DNA of 64,000 bases from an uncultured Oscillospiraceae bacterium (lineage in GTDB: Bacteria > Bacillota > Clostridia > Oscillospirales > Oscillospiraceae): assembly GCA_944387015.1 (NCBI GenBank), contig CALXDH010000005.1, positions 23,675 through 87,674 on the forward strand, given 5' to 3'. Below the pieces are notes generated by a model. That model ran no database searches. It worked only from the letters and a program-made list of their open reading frames with translations, and had not been told where the DNA came from. Position numbers and translations under genes: made by a program. Positions 43,540 to 53,561 of the stretch are shown here, piece after piece (the stretch's first letter is position 1; each line of letters begins with the position of its first letter).

Positions 43540-43707
43540 TCAGGAATGGGGATGGTCTTCCTGGGAGACATCCTCTCCGCCCTCCAGGAACAGGGCTTCG
43601 GCCTGCTGCTGCGTGGCGATCAGATCGGCCCGCAGACGGGCGAGAAGCGTTTCGGCGTCGGTGATGGCGTTGAACAGCAGCAGATACTCTTTTGTGAGAT
43701 TTTGCAT
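43540..43707 (-). CDS. Small protein of unknown function
   Basis: 55 residues, mostly helical by composition, with a Leu-rich amphipathic stretch (EYLLLFNAITDAETLLARLR) and an acidic tail (GGEDVSQEDHPHS). AGGAGG lies eight bases before the ATG and a hairpin terminator follows, which supports a real gene. The run of short coiled-coil-like heptads suggests a small regulator or a structural partner. Family not recognised. Confidence 0.6.
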   Translation of the reverse strand: MQNLTKEYLLLFNAITDAETLLARLRADLIATQQQAEALFLEGGEDVSQEDHPHS

Positions 43708-43959
43708 CTGAAGGTTCCTCCTTTTCGTTGGCTCCACAAAATCTTGATGTCGTTGGTGTTATCATACACAAAATGAAGAAGGGATTCTGTCTGATTCTGT
43801 CGAGTTCCTCGGCAATTTGCAAAAAAAGGAAAAAGCGGCGCTTTGGAGGGGGAATTTTCTGGGAAGCGGGCGAAATCCGGCAGAGAGACCGCCTGCCGTG
43901 CCTCGGCAGACTCCCCCGATTTTATATGGGTAACAGGTTTGTAAAAGAGGGGGACAAAA

Positions 43960-43977
43960 GGTAAAATTCCGGTAAAA
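43960..43977. promoter_or_regulatory. Direct repeat upstream of the SLH phosphatase gene
   Basis: GGTAAAATTCC-GGTAAAACCTT: two GGTAAAA units 11 bases apart, about 27 bases upstream of the -35 hexamer. Read on the minus strand they are TTTACC-N5-TTTACC, close to the repeat geometry of a Pho box. The 387-base gap 43708-44094 otherwise holds only the promoter below. Confidence 0.3.
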
Positions 43978-44003
43978 CCTTTTTGAAAAGTTCGGAAACT
44001 TTA

Positions 44004-44032
44004 TTGAATGGCCAAAAAAAGGGGACTATACT
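44004..44032 (+). promoter_or_regulatory. Promoter of the SLH phosphatase gene
   Basis: TTGAAT (44004-44009), 17 bases, TATACT (44027-44032). About 60 bases upstream of the start codon. Confidence 0.65.
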
Positions 44033-44094
44033 CACTGCTGTCGAAAGGAATTTCTGACAAATCATTTCAGAATCAAGTGTGAGGAAGGATCAAA

Positions 44095-46041
44095 ATGGAA
44101 ATGAAGAAGAGAGTCCTGACCGGTGCTCTGTGCGGTGCACTGCTGGTAGGGACGGTGGTTCCCGCGCTGGCTGCCACCGAGCACTACAACAACGGTGCCT
44201 CTGTGGGCGGCAGCGCTGAGTGGACCGCCTGGACCCAGGACTGGGAGAGCGTGGCCACGGATTACACCAAGGTGTCCCTGACCCCCGGCGCTGACGAGAC
44301 GGAGCTGAACTTTGCCTGGTACAGCAAGGACAACGGCAAGGCAGCCACCCCCGTGGTCCACTTCGGCACGGACCGGAACAATCTCAAGACCTTTACCGGC
44401 AAGGCTGCCGACGTGGACGCCTCCCTGACCGACGGTGTGGCCTATGACTACAACCATGTCACCGTCACCGGACTGAAGGAGAACACCACCTATTACTACA
44501 CGGTGGAGAAAAACGGTGTCCAGTCCGACGTGGAGACCTACCAGACCCGCAGCTTCTCCACGGTGAAGATGCTCTATGTGGGCGATCCCCAGATCGGCGC
44601 CTCCAAGGGCCAGCCCCAGGGCGGCGAGACGCTGGCGGCTGACAGCGGCGCCGCCAATACCGCGGCCCGGAACGACGCCTTCGGCTGGAACCGGACGCTG
44701 GAGGCTGCTCTGGCCCAGGACCCCGATGTGAGCTTCATCATTTCCGCCGGCGACCAGGTCAACAAGACCGGCAAGCCCAAGGAGGAGGAGTACGCCGGCT
44801 ATCTCAGCCCCGAGGCACTGACGTCTCTCCCCGTTGCCACCACCATCGGCAACCATGATTCCCTGAACGCCGACTATACCTACCACTTCAATAACCCCAA
44901 CGCCACGGATTACGGCACCACCCAGGCCGGCGGCGACTACTATTACTCCTATGGCGACGGGCTGTTCATCGTGCTCAACACCAACAACTATAACGTGGCT
45001 GAGCACAAGCAGGCCATTGCTGAGGCCATTGCCTCCGATCCCGACGCCGCCTGGCGTATCGTCACCATCCATCAGGACATCTACGGCAGCGGCCTGGATC
45101 ACTCCGACACCGACGGCATGATCCTGCGGACCCAGCTGACCCCCATCTTTGATCAGTACGACATCGACGTGGTGCTCCAGGGCCACGACCACACCTACAG
45201 CCGCTCCAAGCTGCTCTACGGCGACGGGCAGACCCACGGCGCCTACGAGTTCCAGCTCAACGCCGACGGCAGCGACTACGACTGGGATCACGCCTACAAC
45301 ACCACCAACAACACCCAGATCCCCCTGTCCCCCGCTGACGGCGACACTGCCGGCGAGGCCCTGCTGAACAACTTCCAGGCCGACAACAAGTGCTACACCA
45401 TCGAGACGGCTGTGGGCAACACCGTCACCAACCCCAACGGCACGCTGTACATGACCGCAAACTCCGCCTCCGGCTCCAAGTACTATGAGCTGATCTCCAC
45501 CCAGCAGGACTACATCGCCGAGCGCAGCCAGAATTGGCTGCCCAGCTGGTCCGTCATCACCCTCAGCGAGACCTCCTTCTCCATCGACACCTATCAGCTG
45601 ACTGCCGACGGCAAGACGGAGAAGATCGACTCCACCTTCACCATCAACAAGACCGGCGACGGCGAGAGCCTCACCGCTCCCCTGACCCGCGCCCAGGCGG
45701 TGCAGCGCCTGTATGACGCCGCCGGCCGTCCCGCCGTCTCCACCGCCGCAGGCTTTGCGGATGTGTCCGCCGACGCCTCCTATCTGAAGGCCGTGGCCTG
45801 GGCCAAGGCGCAGGGCATCGTCAAGGGTGTCACCGGTACCGCCTTCCAGCCCGATGAGACCATCACCCAGGCCCAGTTCGCGGCCATGCTGACCCGCTAT
45901 GCCGCCGTCAAGGGCAAGGCCGGTGCCTCCGTCAGCGCCACGCCCGCCCAGGGCCTGAGCTATGCCAAGAGCAACGGTCTGCTGACCGGCACTGCCGTCA
46001 CCGCCTCTACTGCGGATTACGCCCTGACCAAGCTGGGCTGA
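44095..46041 (+). CDS. Secreted purple-acid-phosphatase-like metallophosphoesterase with SLH region
   Basis: 648 residues. Signal peptide (residues about 1-27, LTGALCGALLVGTVVPALA); a fibronectin-III-like N-terminal domain (about 45-145; VTGLKENTTYYYTVEKNG); a calcineurin-type phosphoesterase domain (about 158-440) with the metal motifs GDPQIG, SAGDQVN, TIGNHD, TIHQDIYG and GHDHTYSR; and a C-terminal SLH region (about 525-648; LTRAQAVQRLYDAAGRP, FADVSADASYLKAVAWAKAQ, FQPDETITQAQFAAMLTRY). The last SLH unit is cut short. It would release phosphate from extracellular esters at the cell wall. GAGGAAGGATC precedes the ATG. Confidence 0.92.
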   Translation: MEMKKRVLTGALCGALLVGTVVPALAATEHYNNGASVGGSAEWTAWTQDWESVATDYTKVSLTPGADETELNFAWYSKDNGKAATPVVHFGTDRNNLKTFTGKAADVDASLTDGVAYDYNHVTVTGLKENTTYYYTVEKNGVQSDVETYQTRSFSTVKMLYVGDPQIGASKGQPQGGETLAADSGAANTAARNDAFGWNRTLEAALAQDPDVSFIISAGDQVNKTGKPKEEEYAGYLSPEALTSLPVATTIGNHDSLNADYTYHFNNPNATDYGTTQAGGDYYYSYGDGLFIVLNTNNYNVAEHKQAIAEAIASDPDAAWRIVTIHQDIYGSGLDHSDTDGMILRTQLTPIFDQYDIDVVLQGHDHTYSRSKLLYGDGQTHGAYEFQLNADGSDYDWDHAYNTTNNTQIPLSPADGDTAGEALLNNFQADNKCYTIETAVGNTVTNPNGTLYMTANSASGSKYYELISTQQDYIAERSQNWLPSWSVITLSETSFSIDTYQLTADGKTEKIDSTFTINKTGDGESLTAPLTRAQAVQRLYDAAGRPAVSTAAGFADVSADASYLKAVAWAKAQGIVKGVTGTAFQPDETITQAQFAAMLTRYAAVKGKAGASVSATPAQGLSYAKSNGLLTGTAVTASTADYALTKLG

Positions 46042-46063
46042 TCCCGTTCCCCATCCCCTGCTC

Positions 46064-46110
46064 CGTCTCTCCGCAGGCACTCTGCCTGCGGAGAGACGCT
46101 GTTTACTTTT
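46064..46110 (+). terminator. Terminator of the SLH phosphatase gene
   Basis: A perfect 16-bp stem CGTCTCTCCGCAGGCA and complement with a CTC loop, then CTGTTTACTTTTT. Confidence 0.8.
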
Positions 46111-46131
46111 TCATGAAATGAGGTCTTTCCC

Positions 46132-47286
46132 GTGAAGCGTATGGTTTGGAAGCGCTGGGCGCCGCCGCTGGTACTGCTGGCGCTGTTTTTGCTGCTGGTG
46201 GTCCGGCTCAATCAGGTGGACAAGGTGGCGCTGGTCTCCCGGGAGGGGCAGACCTTTGAAAAGGGCGTGGTCACCGAGATTTTGCAGGACAACGTCCAGC
46301 CCGACGGCAGCCGGGTGGGCGAGCAGGTGGTCCGGGTTTTGATGAAGACCGGCGAACTCAAGGGGCGGGAGATCGAGACCACCTCCAGCTCCGGCTTTTT
46401 GTTCGGTGCGCCCTGCACCGTGGGTATGAAGGTAGTGGTGATGCAGAGCCTGGCGGGGGACACGGTGGTCTCCAGCGTCTACGCCCAGGACCGGGAGTTC
46501 CAGATCTTGGCCTTCGCGGCGCTGTATCTGCTGGCGCTGTGTCTCATCGGCGGCTGGCAGGGGGCCAAGGGCGCCCTGGGACTGGTGTTTACCTTCGGCT
46601 GCATTTTGTGGGTGTATCTGCCCCTGGTGTACCGGGGCTGGTCCCCCTTCTGGAGCGCTGTGCTGGTGTGCGCCGTCACTGCGGTGGTGACACTGTGGCT
46701 GGTGGGCGGCCCCACCCGCAAGACGCTGGTGGCCACCGCCGGCACCGTGGCCGGCGTGGTGATGGCCGGTGTGGCCGCCTCCCTCTTCTCCCTTGCCACC
46801 GGCATCACCGGCTGGAACGTCAGCGACATCGAAAGCCTCATGACCCTCTGGAGCACCGCGGACATCCAGGTGGGCGGACTGCTGTTCTCCGGGCTTTTGA
46901 TCTCCTCCCTGGGGGCCACCATGGACGTGGCCATGTCCATCGCCAGCTCCATGGCGGAGGTCCAGGCCCAGACGCCGGACATCTCCCGCCGGGCGCTGTT
47001 CCAGGCCGGCATGCGGGTGGGCCGGGACATGATGGGCACCGACTCCAACACGCTGATCCTGGCCTTTGCCGGCGGCAGCGTGTCCATGCTGGTGCTGGAC
47101 TACGCCTACGACCTGCCCTGGCTCCAGATCATCAACTCCAACAACATCGGCATCGCCGTCATGCAGGGCCTTGCGGGCAGCTTCGGCGTGGTGCTGAGCG
47201 TGCCGGTGACGGTGGCGCTGGCCATGCTGCTTTACGTCCGTCCGGACCGGAAAACGCCCGCCCTGCTGGAGCGGGAGCAGGCCTGA
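46132..47286 (+). CDS. YibE/F family membrane protein
   Basis: A 384-residue membrane protein. One N-terminal segment (LVLLALFLLLVVRL-type), an outer domain with a GVVTEILQDN strand, then seven or so membrane segments. The YibE/F pattern is seen in YLLALCLIGGWQGAKGALGLV, split, and in GALGATMDVAMSIASSMAE-like SLGATMDVAMSIASSM with the following GRDMMGTDSNTLILAFAGG. Function in the family is unknown; in Lactococcus relatives were linked to stress or peptide transport. GTG start with a weak site (GAGGTC). Possibly co-transcribed with the next gene. Confidence 0.88.
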   Translation: MKRMVWKRWAPPLVLLALFLLLVVRLNQVDKVALVSREGQTFEKGVVTEILQDNVQPDGSRVGEQVVRVLMKTGELKGREIETTSSSGFLFGAPCTVGMKVVVMQSLAGDTVVSSVYAQDREFQILAFAALYLLALCLIGGWQGAKGALGLVFTFGCILWVYLPLVYRGWSPFWSAVLVCAVTAVVTLWLVGGPTRKTLVATAGTVAGVVMAGVAASLFSLATGITGWNVSDIESLMTLWSTADIQVGGLLFSGLLISSLGATMDVAMSIASSMAEVQAQTPDISRRALFQAGMRVGRDMMGTDSNTLILAFAGGSVSMLVLDYAYDLPWLQIINSNNIGIAVMQGLAGSFGVVLSVPVTVALAMLLYVRPDRKTPALLEREQA

Positions 47287-47331
47287 TCCGTTGCCCGGAA
47301 GACGCGAAGGGCAAGATTCCGCAGCAGCAAA

Positions 47332-47366
47332 ACAGCGGCCGCCGGTTGCATTCCGGCGGCCGCTGT
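47332..47366. other. Intergenic GC-rich hairpin
   Basis: ACAGCGGCCGCCGG / CCGGCGGCCGCTGT, a perfect 14-bp stem with a seven-base loop, but no T tract on either side. It may stabilise or process the message between the YibE/F and YfcE genes. Confidence 0.55.
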
Positions 47367-47430
47367 GGGATACTGGTGCAAAACGCTGTCACCGCCGTTT
47401 GCACCCAGCGGCGGGAAAGGAGAACGCAAG

Positions 47431-47985
47431 ATGGATAAGCTGATGATCGCCTCCGACCTCCACGGCTCCGCCCGGTACAGCGAGCTGCTGCTGCAGCGCT
47501 TCCGGCAGGAGGGCGCGGAGCGGCTGTTGCTGCTGGGAGACCTTTTGTACCACGGTCCCCGGAACGATCTGCCGGAGGGCTATGCCCCCAAGCAGGTCAT
47601 TGAGCTGCTCAACGGCGTCCGGGAGCATTTGTTGTGCGTCCGGGGCAACTGTGACGGCGAGGTGGACCAGATGGTGCTGGACTTCCCCATTCTGGCGGAA
47701 TACGCCGTCCTCACCTGGGGCGGCCGGACCCTCTACGCCGTTCACGGACACCGCCCGCTGCCGCCGCTGCTGCCCCGGGACGTGGTGGTCCAGGGCCACA
47801 CCCATATCCCCGGCTGGCAGCGCCGGGAGGAGGGGTTCACGCTGAACCCCGGCTCCGTGTCGCTGCCAAAAAACGGCAGCCGCCGCAGCTATCTCACGGC
47901 GGAGGGCACGGTCTTTTCCTGGAAGGACCTGGAGAGCGGCGAGACCTGGCAGACGCTGGACTTGGAACATCCGGAGGACTGCTGA
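47431..47985 (+). CDS. YfcE-type phosphodiesterase
   Basis: A 184-residue calcineurin-like metallophosphoesterase. Metal motifs: ASDLHGS, LGDLLYHGP, RGNCD, VHGHRP and QGHTHIPGW, followed by LNPGSVSLPKN. The arrangement is that of YfcE/MJ0936-type phosphodiesterases active on generic phosphodiester substrates in vitro; the physiological substrate is not settled. AAAGGAG precedes the ATG. It converges on the signalling operon. Confidence 0.9.
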   Translation: MDKLMIASDLHGSARYSELLLQRFRQEGAERLLLLGDLLYHGPRNDLPEGYAPKQVIELLNGVREHLLCVRGNCDGEVDQMVLDFPILAEYAVLTWGGRTLYAVHGHRPLPPLLPRDVVVQGHTHIPGWQRREEGFTLNPGSVSLPKNGSRRSYLTAEGTVFSWKDLESGETWQTLDLEHPEDC

Positions 47986-48005
47986 CAGACCGGAAAAAGA
48001 ATGAA

Positions 48006-48041
48006 GAGCGCCGCCGGGATTTCCGGCGGCGCTCCTTGTTT
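48006..48041. terminator. Bidirectional terminator
   Basis: A perfect 12-bp stem GAGCGCCGCCGG / CCGGCGGCGCTC with a GATTT loop, then CTTGTTT, between convergent genes. Confidence 0.8.
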
Positions 48042-48053
48042 GCGGAATGGGGA

Positions 48054-50615
48054 TCAGCCCAGATACTTTTGCAGCAGCCGCAGCAGCTCCCGGATGTCAA
48101 TGGGCTTGGACACATGGGCGTTCATCCCGCACTCCAGGCATTTCTGGATGTCCTCGGAGAAGGCGTCCGCCGTCATGGCGATGATGGGGATGTCCGCGTC
48201 GGCCCGGCCGGAGGCACGGATGGCCTTGGCGGCCTCGTAGCCGTTCATCACCGGCATCCGCAGGTCCATCAGCACCGCGTCGTAAAAGCCGGGCTGGGCA
48301 GCACAGAATTTGTCCACGCAGATCTGCCCGTTTTCCGCCCAGTCCAGCACGAAGCCGTGAGCGGAGAGCAGTTCGTTGGCGATCTCCCAGTTGAGATCGT
48401 TGTCCTCTGCCAGCAGCAGGCGGCGGCCGGTGTAGTCGGGCGTGGCTTCGGCAGGGGATTCCGCGGTGCCGTCGCCGGAGGCGGCAAACCGACTCAGGCC
48501 ATAGTACAGCGTGGATTTAAAGAGGGGCTTTGCGATAAAGCCGCTGATGCCCGCCTGCCGGGCCTCCTCCTCCACGCCGCTCCAGTCGTAGGCGGAGATG
48601 AGCAGGATGGGGACTTCCTCGCCGATGGTCTTGCGCAGCTGCCGGGCGGTCTCGATGCCGTCCAAGCCGGGCATTTTCCAGTCCAGCAGGACGATGTGGT
48701 AATCCCGGCCCGCCTGGTGGCGGGATGCTGCCATCTGGATGGCCGTGGGACCGTCCAGAGCCGGTTCGGCGTGGATGCCGATCTCCCGCAGCGACTCCAC
48801 CGCGCTTTGGCAAAGCTGCTCGTCGTCGTCCACCACCAGCATTTCCCAGCGGGGCAGGACCATGTCTGCCTCCTGACAGGGGGCCTTTTCCAGATCCAGC
48901 ACCACATGGAACTCCGAGCCCTGGTTGAGCTCGCTCTCCACCTCGATGGTGCCCTGCATTTCATCCACGATGTATTTGGTGATGGTCATGCCAAGGCCGG
49001 TGCCCTCGATCTTCTGCACCCGGTTGTTGTCCTCCCGCATAAAGGACTCGAAGATGCGGCTCTGGAACTCCGGGGACATGCCGATGCCGTTGTCCCGGAC
49101 ACGGAAGTGGGTGCGGACGTAGTCCTCACCCCGAGGGGAGTCCTCCTGGGAAAGGGTCATGCTGATGGAGCCGCCCTCCGGCGTGAATTTCAACGCGTTG
49201 GAGAGGAGGTTCAGCAGCACCTGGTTGAGCCGCACGCCGTCGCAGTAGACCTGCTCGGTCTGGATGTTCTGAATAAAGATGTCAAAGGACTGCTGCTTGG
49301 CCTTTACCTGGGGCTGGATGATGTTGACGATGTTCTCCGTCACTTCCCGCAGGGACAGCAGGTCCATGTTCAGCGTCAGCTTGCCGCTTTCGATCTTGGA
49401 CATGTCCAGCACGTCGTTGATCAGGCCCAGCAGGTGCTGGCTGGAGAGGGTGATCTTGTGCAGGCAGTCCCGCACCTGGGCGGGCTGATCCATATGGGCG
49501 GCGGCAATGGCCGTCATGCCCACGATGGCGTTCATGGGCGTGCGGATGTCGTGGCTCATGTTGGAGAGGAACTCGCTCTTGGCCTGGTTGGCCCGCTCCG
49601 CCTCCCGCTGGGCCTTTTCCAGCCGGGTCAGCTGCTGCTGGGACATGCGGAAGTAGAGGTAGAACACCAGCAGCAGCGCCGCGATGATCACTCCGCAGCC
49701 GCCCAGGGCGGTGTAGATGTGCTGATACCCCAGGCTTGCCACTGCCTCATCCAGCGTGCCGTAGAGCATCACCGTCACCAGATACCACTCGGAGTTGGGC
49801 AGCGGAGAGCAGTAAATGTGCCGGCGCTGACCGTCCACACTCAAAGAAGTGGCATATTCCTCGCCATGGCTGATGGCCCCCTCCAACGCAGAGACCGCCT
49901 CTTCGGGCGTCTGGTCTTCGAAGGTGCATCGCCGCAGCAGCCAGTCATAATAGGTGCCTCCGATGTCGTCGGCGTTTTCCATGATGAAGGTGCCGTCCTG
50001 GCTGATGATGTGGGAGTAGATGAGGGAGTCGTCCACGTCCAGGGACATGGTCTCGTTGATGTACTCGATGGGAATGCCGGCAACCAGCGCCGTGCAGTGG
50101 CTCCCATCCTGCATGGGATAGCCCTGGGAGGCGGGGTAGCCCACGGGGACCCCCAGCAAAAGCAGCCGTTCGCCGCTTTCGGTGATGCCCAGTGTTACCT
50201 TCTTTTCTGCCTGGTTCAGGGACGCGAGGAAGGTGTCCTCGTTCAAAATGGTGACGGGATCGCCGTAGAGGACGTCCGCATCTCCGTCCTTGGAGTAAAG
50301 GGCCAGATAGAAAAAGTCCCGGGCAATGGCGCTGGTGGCCAGTTCATCACACATTTCCTCATTGTAGGAGGTCACGGATTCCGGCGGTGTGCGCCAGATG
50401 GTGCCCTCCACCTGGGAGAGCTGCAGATTGATGATGGAGCTGAAGTGCAGCTGCAGCTGATGGTTCATCTCCTGCATATAGATCCCGCCCACCCGGTTGA
50501 TGGCCTTGTCGCTTTCCCCGACCATGTAGGAGGTGATCCACACGAAGACTCCTACGCACAGGGCCAGAATGCTGATCAGGCTGATCCACAAAAAGCGGGT
50601 GTTCTTCTTTTTCAT
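48054..50615 (-). CDS. Hybrid sensor histidine kinase with two receiver domains
   Basis: 853 residues. Two membrane segments (about 8-30 and 297-322) flank an extracellular sensor of about 265 residues (Cache-like). Then HisKA ([19 protein letters not shown]), HATPase ([31 protein letters not shown]) and two receiver domains (REC1 phospho-Asp in [16 protein letters not shown]2 in [17 protein letters not shown]). All catalytic residues look intact. The start at 50615 overlaps the stop of the upstream kinase (ATGA); AGGAGG is 13 bases upstream. It is the last gene of an operon that also holds an HPt protein and an HD-GYP regulator. Confidence 0.93.
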   Translation of the reverse strand: MKKKNTRFLWISLISILALCVGVFVWITSYMVGESDKAINRVGGIYMQEMNHQLQLHFSSIINLQLSQVEGTIWRTPPESVTSYNEEMCDELATSAIARDFFYLALYSKDGDADVLYGDPVTILNEDTFLASLNQAEKKVTLGITESGERLLLLGVPVGYPASQGYPMQDGSHCTALVAGIPIEYINETMSLDVDDSLIYSHIISQDGTFIMENADDIGGTYYDWLLRRCTFEDQTPEEAVSALEGAISHGEEYATSLSVDGQRRHIYCSPLPNSEWYLVTVMLYGTLDEAVASLGYQHIYTALGGCGVIIAALLLVFYLYFRMSQQQLTRLEKAQREAERANQAKSEFLSNMSHDIRTPMNAIVGMTAIAAAHMDQPAQVRDCLHKITLSSQHLLGLINDVLDMSKIESGKLTLNMDLLSLREVTENIVNIIQPQVKAKQQSFDIFIQNIQTEQVYCDGVRLNQVLLNLLSNALKFTPEGGSISMTLSQEDSPRGEDYVRTHFRVRDNGIGMSPEFQSRIFESFMREDNNRVQKIEGTGLGMTITKYIVDEMQGTIEVESELNQGSEFHVVLDLEKAPCQEADMVLPRWEMLVVDDDEQLCQSAVESLREIGIHAEPALDGPTAIQMAASRHQAGRDYHIVLLDWKMPGLDGIETARQLRKTIGEEVPILLISAYDWSGVEEEARQAGISGFIAKPLFKSTLYYGLSRFAASGDGTAESPAEATPDYTGRRLLLAEDNDLNWEIANELLSAHGFVLDWAENGQICVDKFCAAQPGFYDAVLMDLRMPVMNGYEAAKAIRASGRADADIPIIAMTADAFSEDIQKCLECGMNAHVSKPIDIRELLRLLQKYLG

Positions 50616-53173
50616 GGCTTTGCTGATTCCTCCTGCTGCTGATTTCGGGCCCTGCGGGTCCAATATTCCAGGGTTTTACAAAGTCCGTTGAAATCAATGG
50701 GCTTGGAAATATGAGCGTTCATCCCCGCGGCGGCGGTGGCAGCGATGTCCTCGGCAAAGGCATTGGCAGTCACGGCGATGATGGGGACCCCACGGGCGTC
50801 CGGCCGGGGAAGGGCGCGGATGCGCCGGGCGGCTTCGCATCCATCCATCTGGGGCATCTGCATGTCCAGCAAAACGGCGTCAAAGGTGAAGGGAGCCGAC
50901 TGGGTAAAGAGATCCAGCGCCTCCCGGCCGTTCCACGCCTGGGTGACCTCCACGCCGTGCATGGTCAAAAGCTCGGTGAAGATCTCCATGTTCACCTCGT
51001 TGTCCTCCGCCAGCAAAATGCGGAGGCCCTCCAGGGAGAAGGACTCCTCCGAAGCAGAAGCGGCATCCGGTTCGTGGTCCGCCTCGATGACGGGGAAAGG
51101 CAGGATCACCGTGAAGGTAGTGCCCTCGTCTGGATGACTCTCCACACGGATCTCGCCGTTCATCTGGGTCACGAGGCTCTTGACAATGGACATGCCCAGC
51201 CCTGTGCCCACTGCCTGACGGTCGGTAAAGCGCATTTCCCGGTAGTAGGGGTCGAACAGGTGGGGCAAAAATTCCGGAGACATGCCGATGCCGTTGTCGG
51301 AGATCACGAATTTATACTTGGCATACTCTCCGCTGTCCAGCTGGGAGACCTGCAGGGAGACCCGGCCGTCCTTGTTGGTGAATTTGAAGGCATTGGAGAG
51401 CAGGTTGTTGAGGATCTGCTGGAGCCGGAAGGGATCCGCCAGCAGGCGGTTGTTTTCCAGGGAAAAGCCCCAGGTCAGCTGCTTGCCCTGCTGCTCGGCC
51501 TGGTAGCGGAAGGTCTCCAGGCACTCCTCCACGCAGGCCTTGAGGTCGATGGGGGTGTTGTTCAGGGTGACCATTCCCTGCTCCATGCGGGACATGTCCA
51601 GAATGTCGTTGATCAGCTCCAGCAGCTGGCGGCTGGCGGTGTTGATCCGGCAGAGATACTTGGAGATCTCTTCCGGCTCGTCCGTATGCTGGCCGGCCAG
51701 CTGGGAAAGGCCGATAATGGCATTGAGGGGCGTGCGCATGTCGTGGGACATGCTGCTGAAAAAGGACTGCTTGGACGCCTCATTCTGGCGGGCGATCTCC
51801 AGGGAGTCCTCCAGCAGCTTGCGCTCCCTGAGCTGCTGCTGCTTTTCCTGATCCACTTCCCGCAGGGAGAGGACCACTTCCTCCGGTGAAAGGGATTCGT
51901 CATAGAGGATGCGGGCGTTGACCCAGCGGTAGTCCTCCCCGAACCGGCGCAGGAAATCGCCGCCGAAGTCCCGGGTCTGTTGTCTGACCAGACGGCGGAT
52001 ATTTTCGGCGGAGAAGTTTTCCAGAAATTCCTGATAGGCGTTGGCCTCGATGACATTTCCAGCCAGCTGCAGCAGATCAGAATACGTTCCGGAACGGGGG
52101 ATGTTCGAGTGCGCGGGGCACTTGATCAGCTCATAGGTGTCTTGCTGGAAATTGACCCGGTAGAGGGCGTAGTAGGAGTTGCCCAGGGCCTGGACCGTCT
52201 CGTTGGCACGCTCCATGCGGGCGTTGACCTTCATGTCCCGCCAGGTCATCCCCAGCAGAGCCAGGAAAAAGATCGCGATGATGGAAATAAAGAACAGGCT
52301 CAGCCAGTTGAAGCTGCCTAAGATGCTCACGTAGGGGACTGTGATAATGGAGATCCAGCCATTATCCATCCGGGTGTAGGAAACAACCCGAAGGTTTCCG
52401 TCCAGGTCTGCGATGGGGTGGGTATAATCGTCCAGTTCCCCGGCGTCGATTTTTTGGATGATGGTGTTGAGGTAGTTTTGTACATCTTCCTGAGACTGCG
52501 TCATGTTGGTCTGCTGGTAGATGATGGTGCCCGCACTGTCGCACAGGAAAAAGGAATCCTCCTTGAGCTGCTCAGGAGAATCAAACTGGAAGTCAGAATT
52601 TTCAGGGAAAATATCGAAGGCCAGAACAGCGTCCCCGTCTCCGCATTGCTGAGCCGCCGTGATGACCGGCTTATCATAGATGGCATCCGTGTAGACGTTG
52701 GTGAAAATCACCTCGCCTCCGGCCTCGCGCGCTTTCTGATACCATTCCGTGGAGGAGACATCATAGGAGTCGTCGCCGTCCCAGGGGTTGGCGGCCAGGA
52801 TCTTTCCGTCCAGGACCAGGTAGGGATCCACGATCCCCTTTCCAAGGACAGCCTCCACCCGCTGGAAGTAGAGATTCAGCCAGGAGACCAGATCCTCCCG
52901 GGACGTTTTGCTGGCAAGGCGGTCGCTGATGGAGGAGGTGCCAAAGGAGAGAAGCGTCTCATAAATGGTGAGGTTGCTCTCTCCCTCGGCGGCATAGATC
53001 TGCGTCAGGGCGGTCCCGGTTTCCTGGGCGTTTTTCAGCAGGGAGGTGCGGATCAAGGACAGGCCCAGGACTGTCAGAACGATCAGCAGGCCCAGCGTGA
53101 TGAAGTTGAGCCGCATGCCCCGCAGAATACGGCGCAGCCGGGACCTGCGCTGTCCCCGGACCCGGGCGCTCAT
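50612..53173 (-). CDS. Hybrid sensor histidine kinase with Cache sensor and one receiver domain
   Basis: 853 residues. Membrane segments at about 21-42 and 283-305 bracket an extracellular dCache-like sensor (WNPWDGDD-type [31 protein letters not shown]). A PAS-like stretch follows (about 335-470), then HisKA ([19 protein letters not shown]), HATPase ([35 protein letters not shown]) and a receiver ([32 protein letters not shown]). Phosphate likely passes from His to the receiver and on to the separate HPt protein encoded just upstream. Start overlaps the HPt stop. Confidence 0.93.
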   Translation of the reverse strand: MSARVRGQRRSRLRRILRGMRLNFITLGLLIVLTVLGLSLIRTSLLKNAQETGTALTQIYAAEGESNLTIYETLLSFGTSSISDRLASKTSREDLVSWLNLYFQRVEAVLGKGIVDPYLVLDGKILAANPWDGDDSYDVSSTEWYQKAREAGGEVIFTNVYTDAIYDKPVITAAQQCGDGDAVLAFDIFPENSDFQFDSPEQLKEDSFFLCDSAGTIIYQQTNMTQSQEDVQNYLNTIIQKIDAGELDDYTHPIADLDGNLRVVSYTRMDNGWISIITVPYVSILGSFNWLSLFFISIIAIFFLALLGMTWRDMKVNARMERANETVQALGNSYYALYRVNFQQDTYELIKCPAHSNIPRSGTYSDLLQLAGNVIEANAYQEFLENFSAENIRRLVRQQTRDFGGDFLRRFGEDYRWVNARILYDESLSPEEVVLSLREVDQEKQQQLRERKLLEDSLEIARQNEASKQSFFSSMSHDMRTPLNAIIGLSQLAGQHTDEPEEISKYLCRINTASRQLLELINDILDMSRMEQGMVTLNNTPIDLKACVEECLETFRYQAEQQGKQLTWGFSLENNRLLADPFRLQQILNNLLSNAFKFTNKDGRVSLQVSQLDSGEYAKYKFVISDNGIGMSPEFLPHLFDPYYREMRFTDRQAVGTGLGMSIVKSLVTQMNGEIRVESHPDEGTTFTVILPFPVIEADHEPDAASASEESFSLEGLRILLAEDNEVNMEIFTELLTMHGVEVTQAWNGREALDLFTQSAPFTFDAVLLDMQMPQMDGCEAARRIRALPRPDARGVPIIAVTANAFAEDIAATAAAGMNAHISKPIDFNGLCKTLEYWTRRARNQQQEESAKP

Positions 53174-53532
53174 TGCGCAAAGACCTCCCGCACAGCCGCC
53201 GTCACCTGGTCATAAGCGGCTGAGATGTCCTCCATCATGGCTGCGGCACCGGCCCAGTCCCCGGCGCGGAAGGCGGCCACCTGCCGGGTAAACAGGTCGA
53301 AGAGCACCGTCATGGAGAGGTTTCCGCAAAGCCCTTTGAGCGTATGGGAGGCGGTGAGGGCGGCGTCCTGGTCATTTTCGGCGATGGCCCGCTTCAGGGT
53401 CTCAAAATTGGGATCGTCCAGAAACCGCTTCAAAAACCGCTCCAGAAGCATCTCATTTCCCATCATGCGCTCCAGCGCGCTGGCGGTGTCGATCCCCGCG
53501 GCGATCAGCCGCTCGTTTTTTCTGGTGTCCAT
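53170..53532 (-). CDS. HPt (histidine phosphotransfer) domain protein
   Basis: A 120-residue, single-domain phosphotransfer protein. The helical core contains SHTLKGLCGNL with the phospho-accepting His, and the typical upstream ERFLKRFLDDPNF. It has no kinase domain, so it must relay between the receiver(s) of the hybrid kinases and a response regulator; the HD-GYP regulator encoded immediately upstream is the obvious partner. Its stop overlaps the start of the Cache kinase. Confidence 0.92.
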   Translation of the reverse strand: MDTRKNERLIAAGIDTASALERMMGNEMLLERFLKRFLDDPNFETLKRAIAENDQDAALTASHTLKGLCGNLSMTVLFDLFTRQVAAFRAGDWAGAAAMMEDISAAYDQVTAAVREVFAQ

Positions 53533-53561
53533 GATTGTTCCTCCCTCTTTTGTTTTACGGC

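Noticed and set aside
48036-50642. An 868-residue plus-strand frame opposite the two-receiver kinase.
   Set aside because: The opposite strand carries all kinase and receiver motifs; this frame has none.
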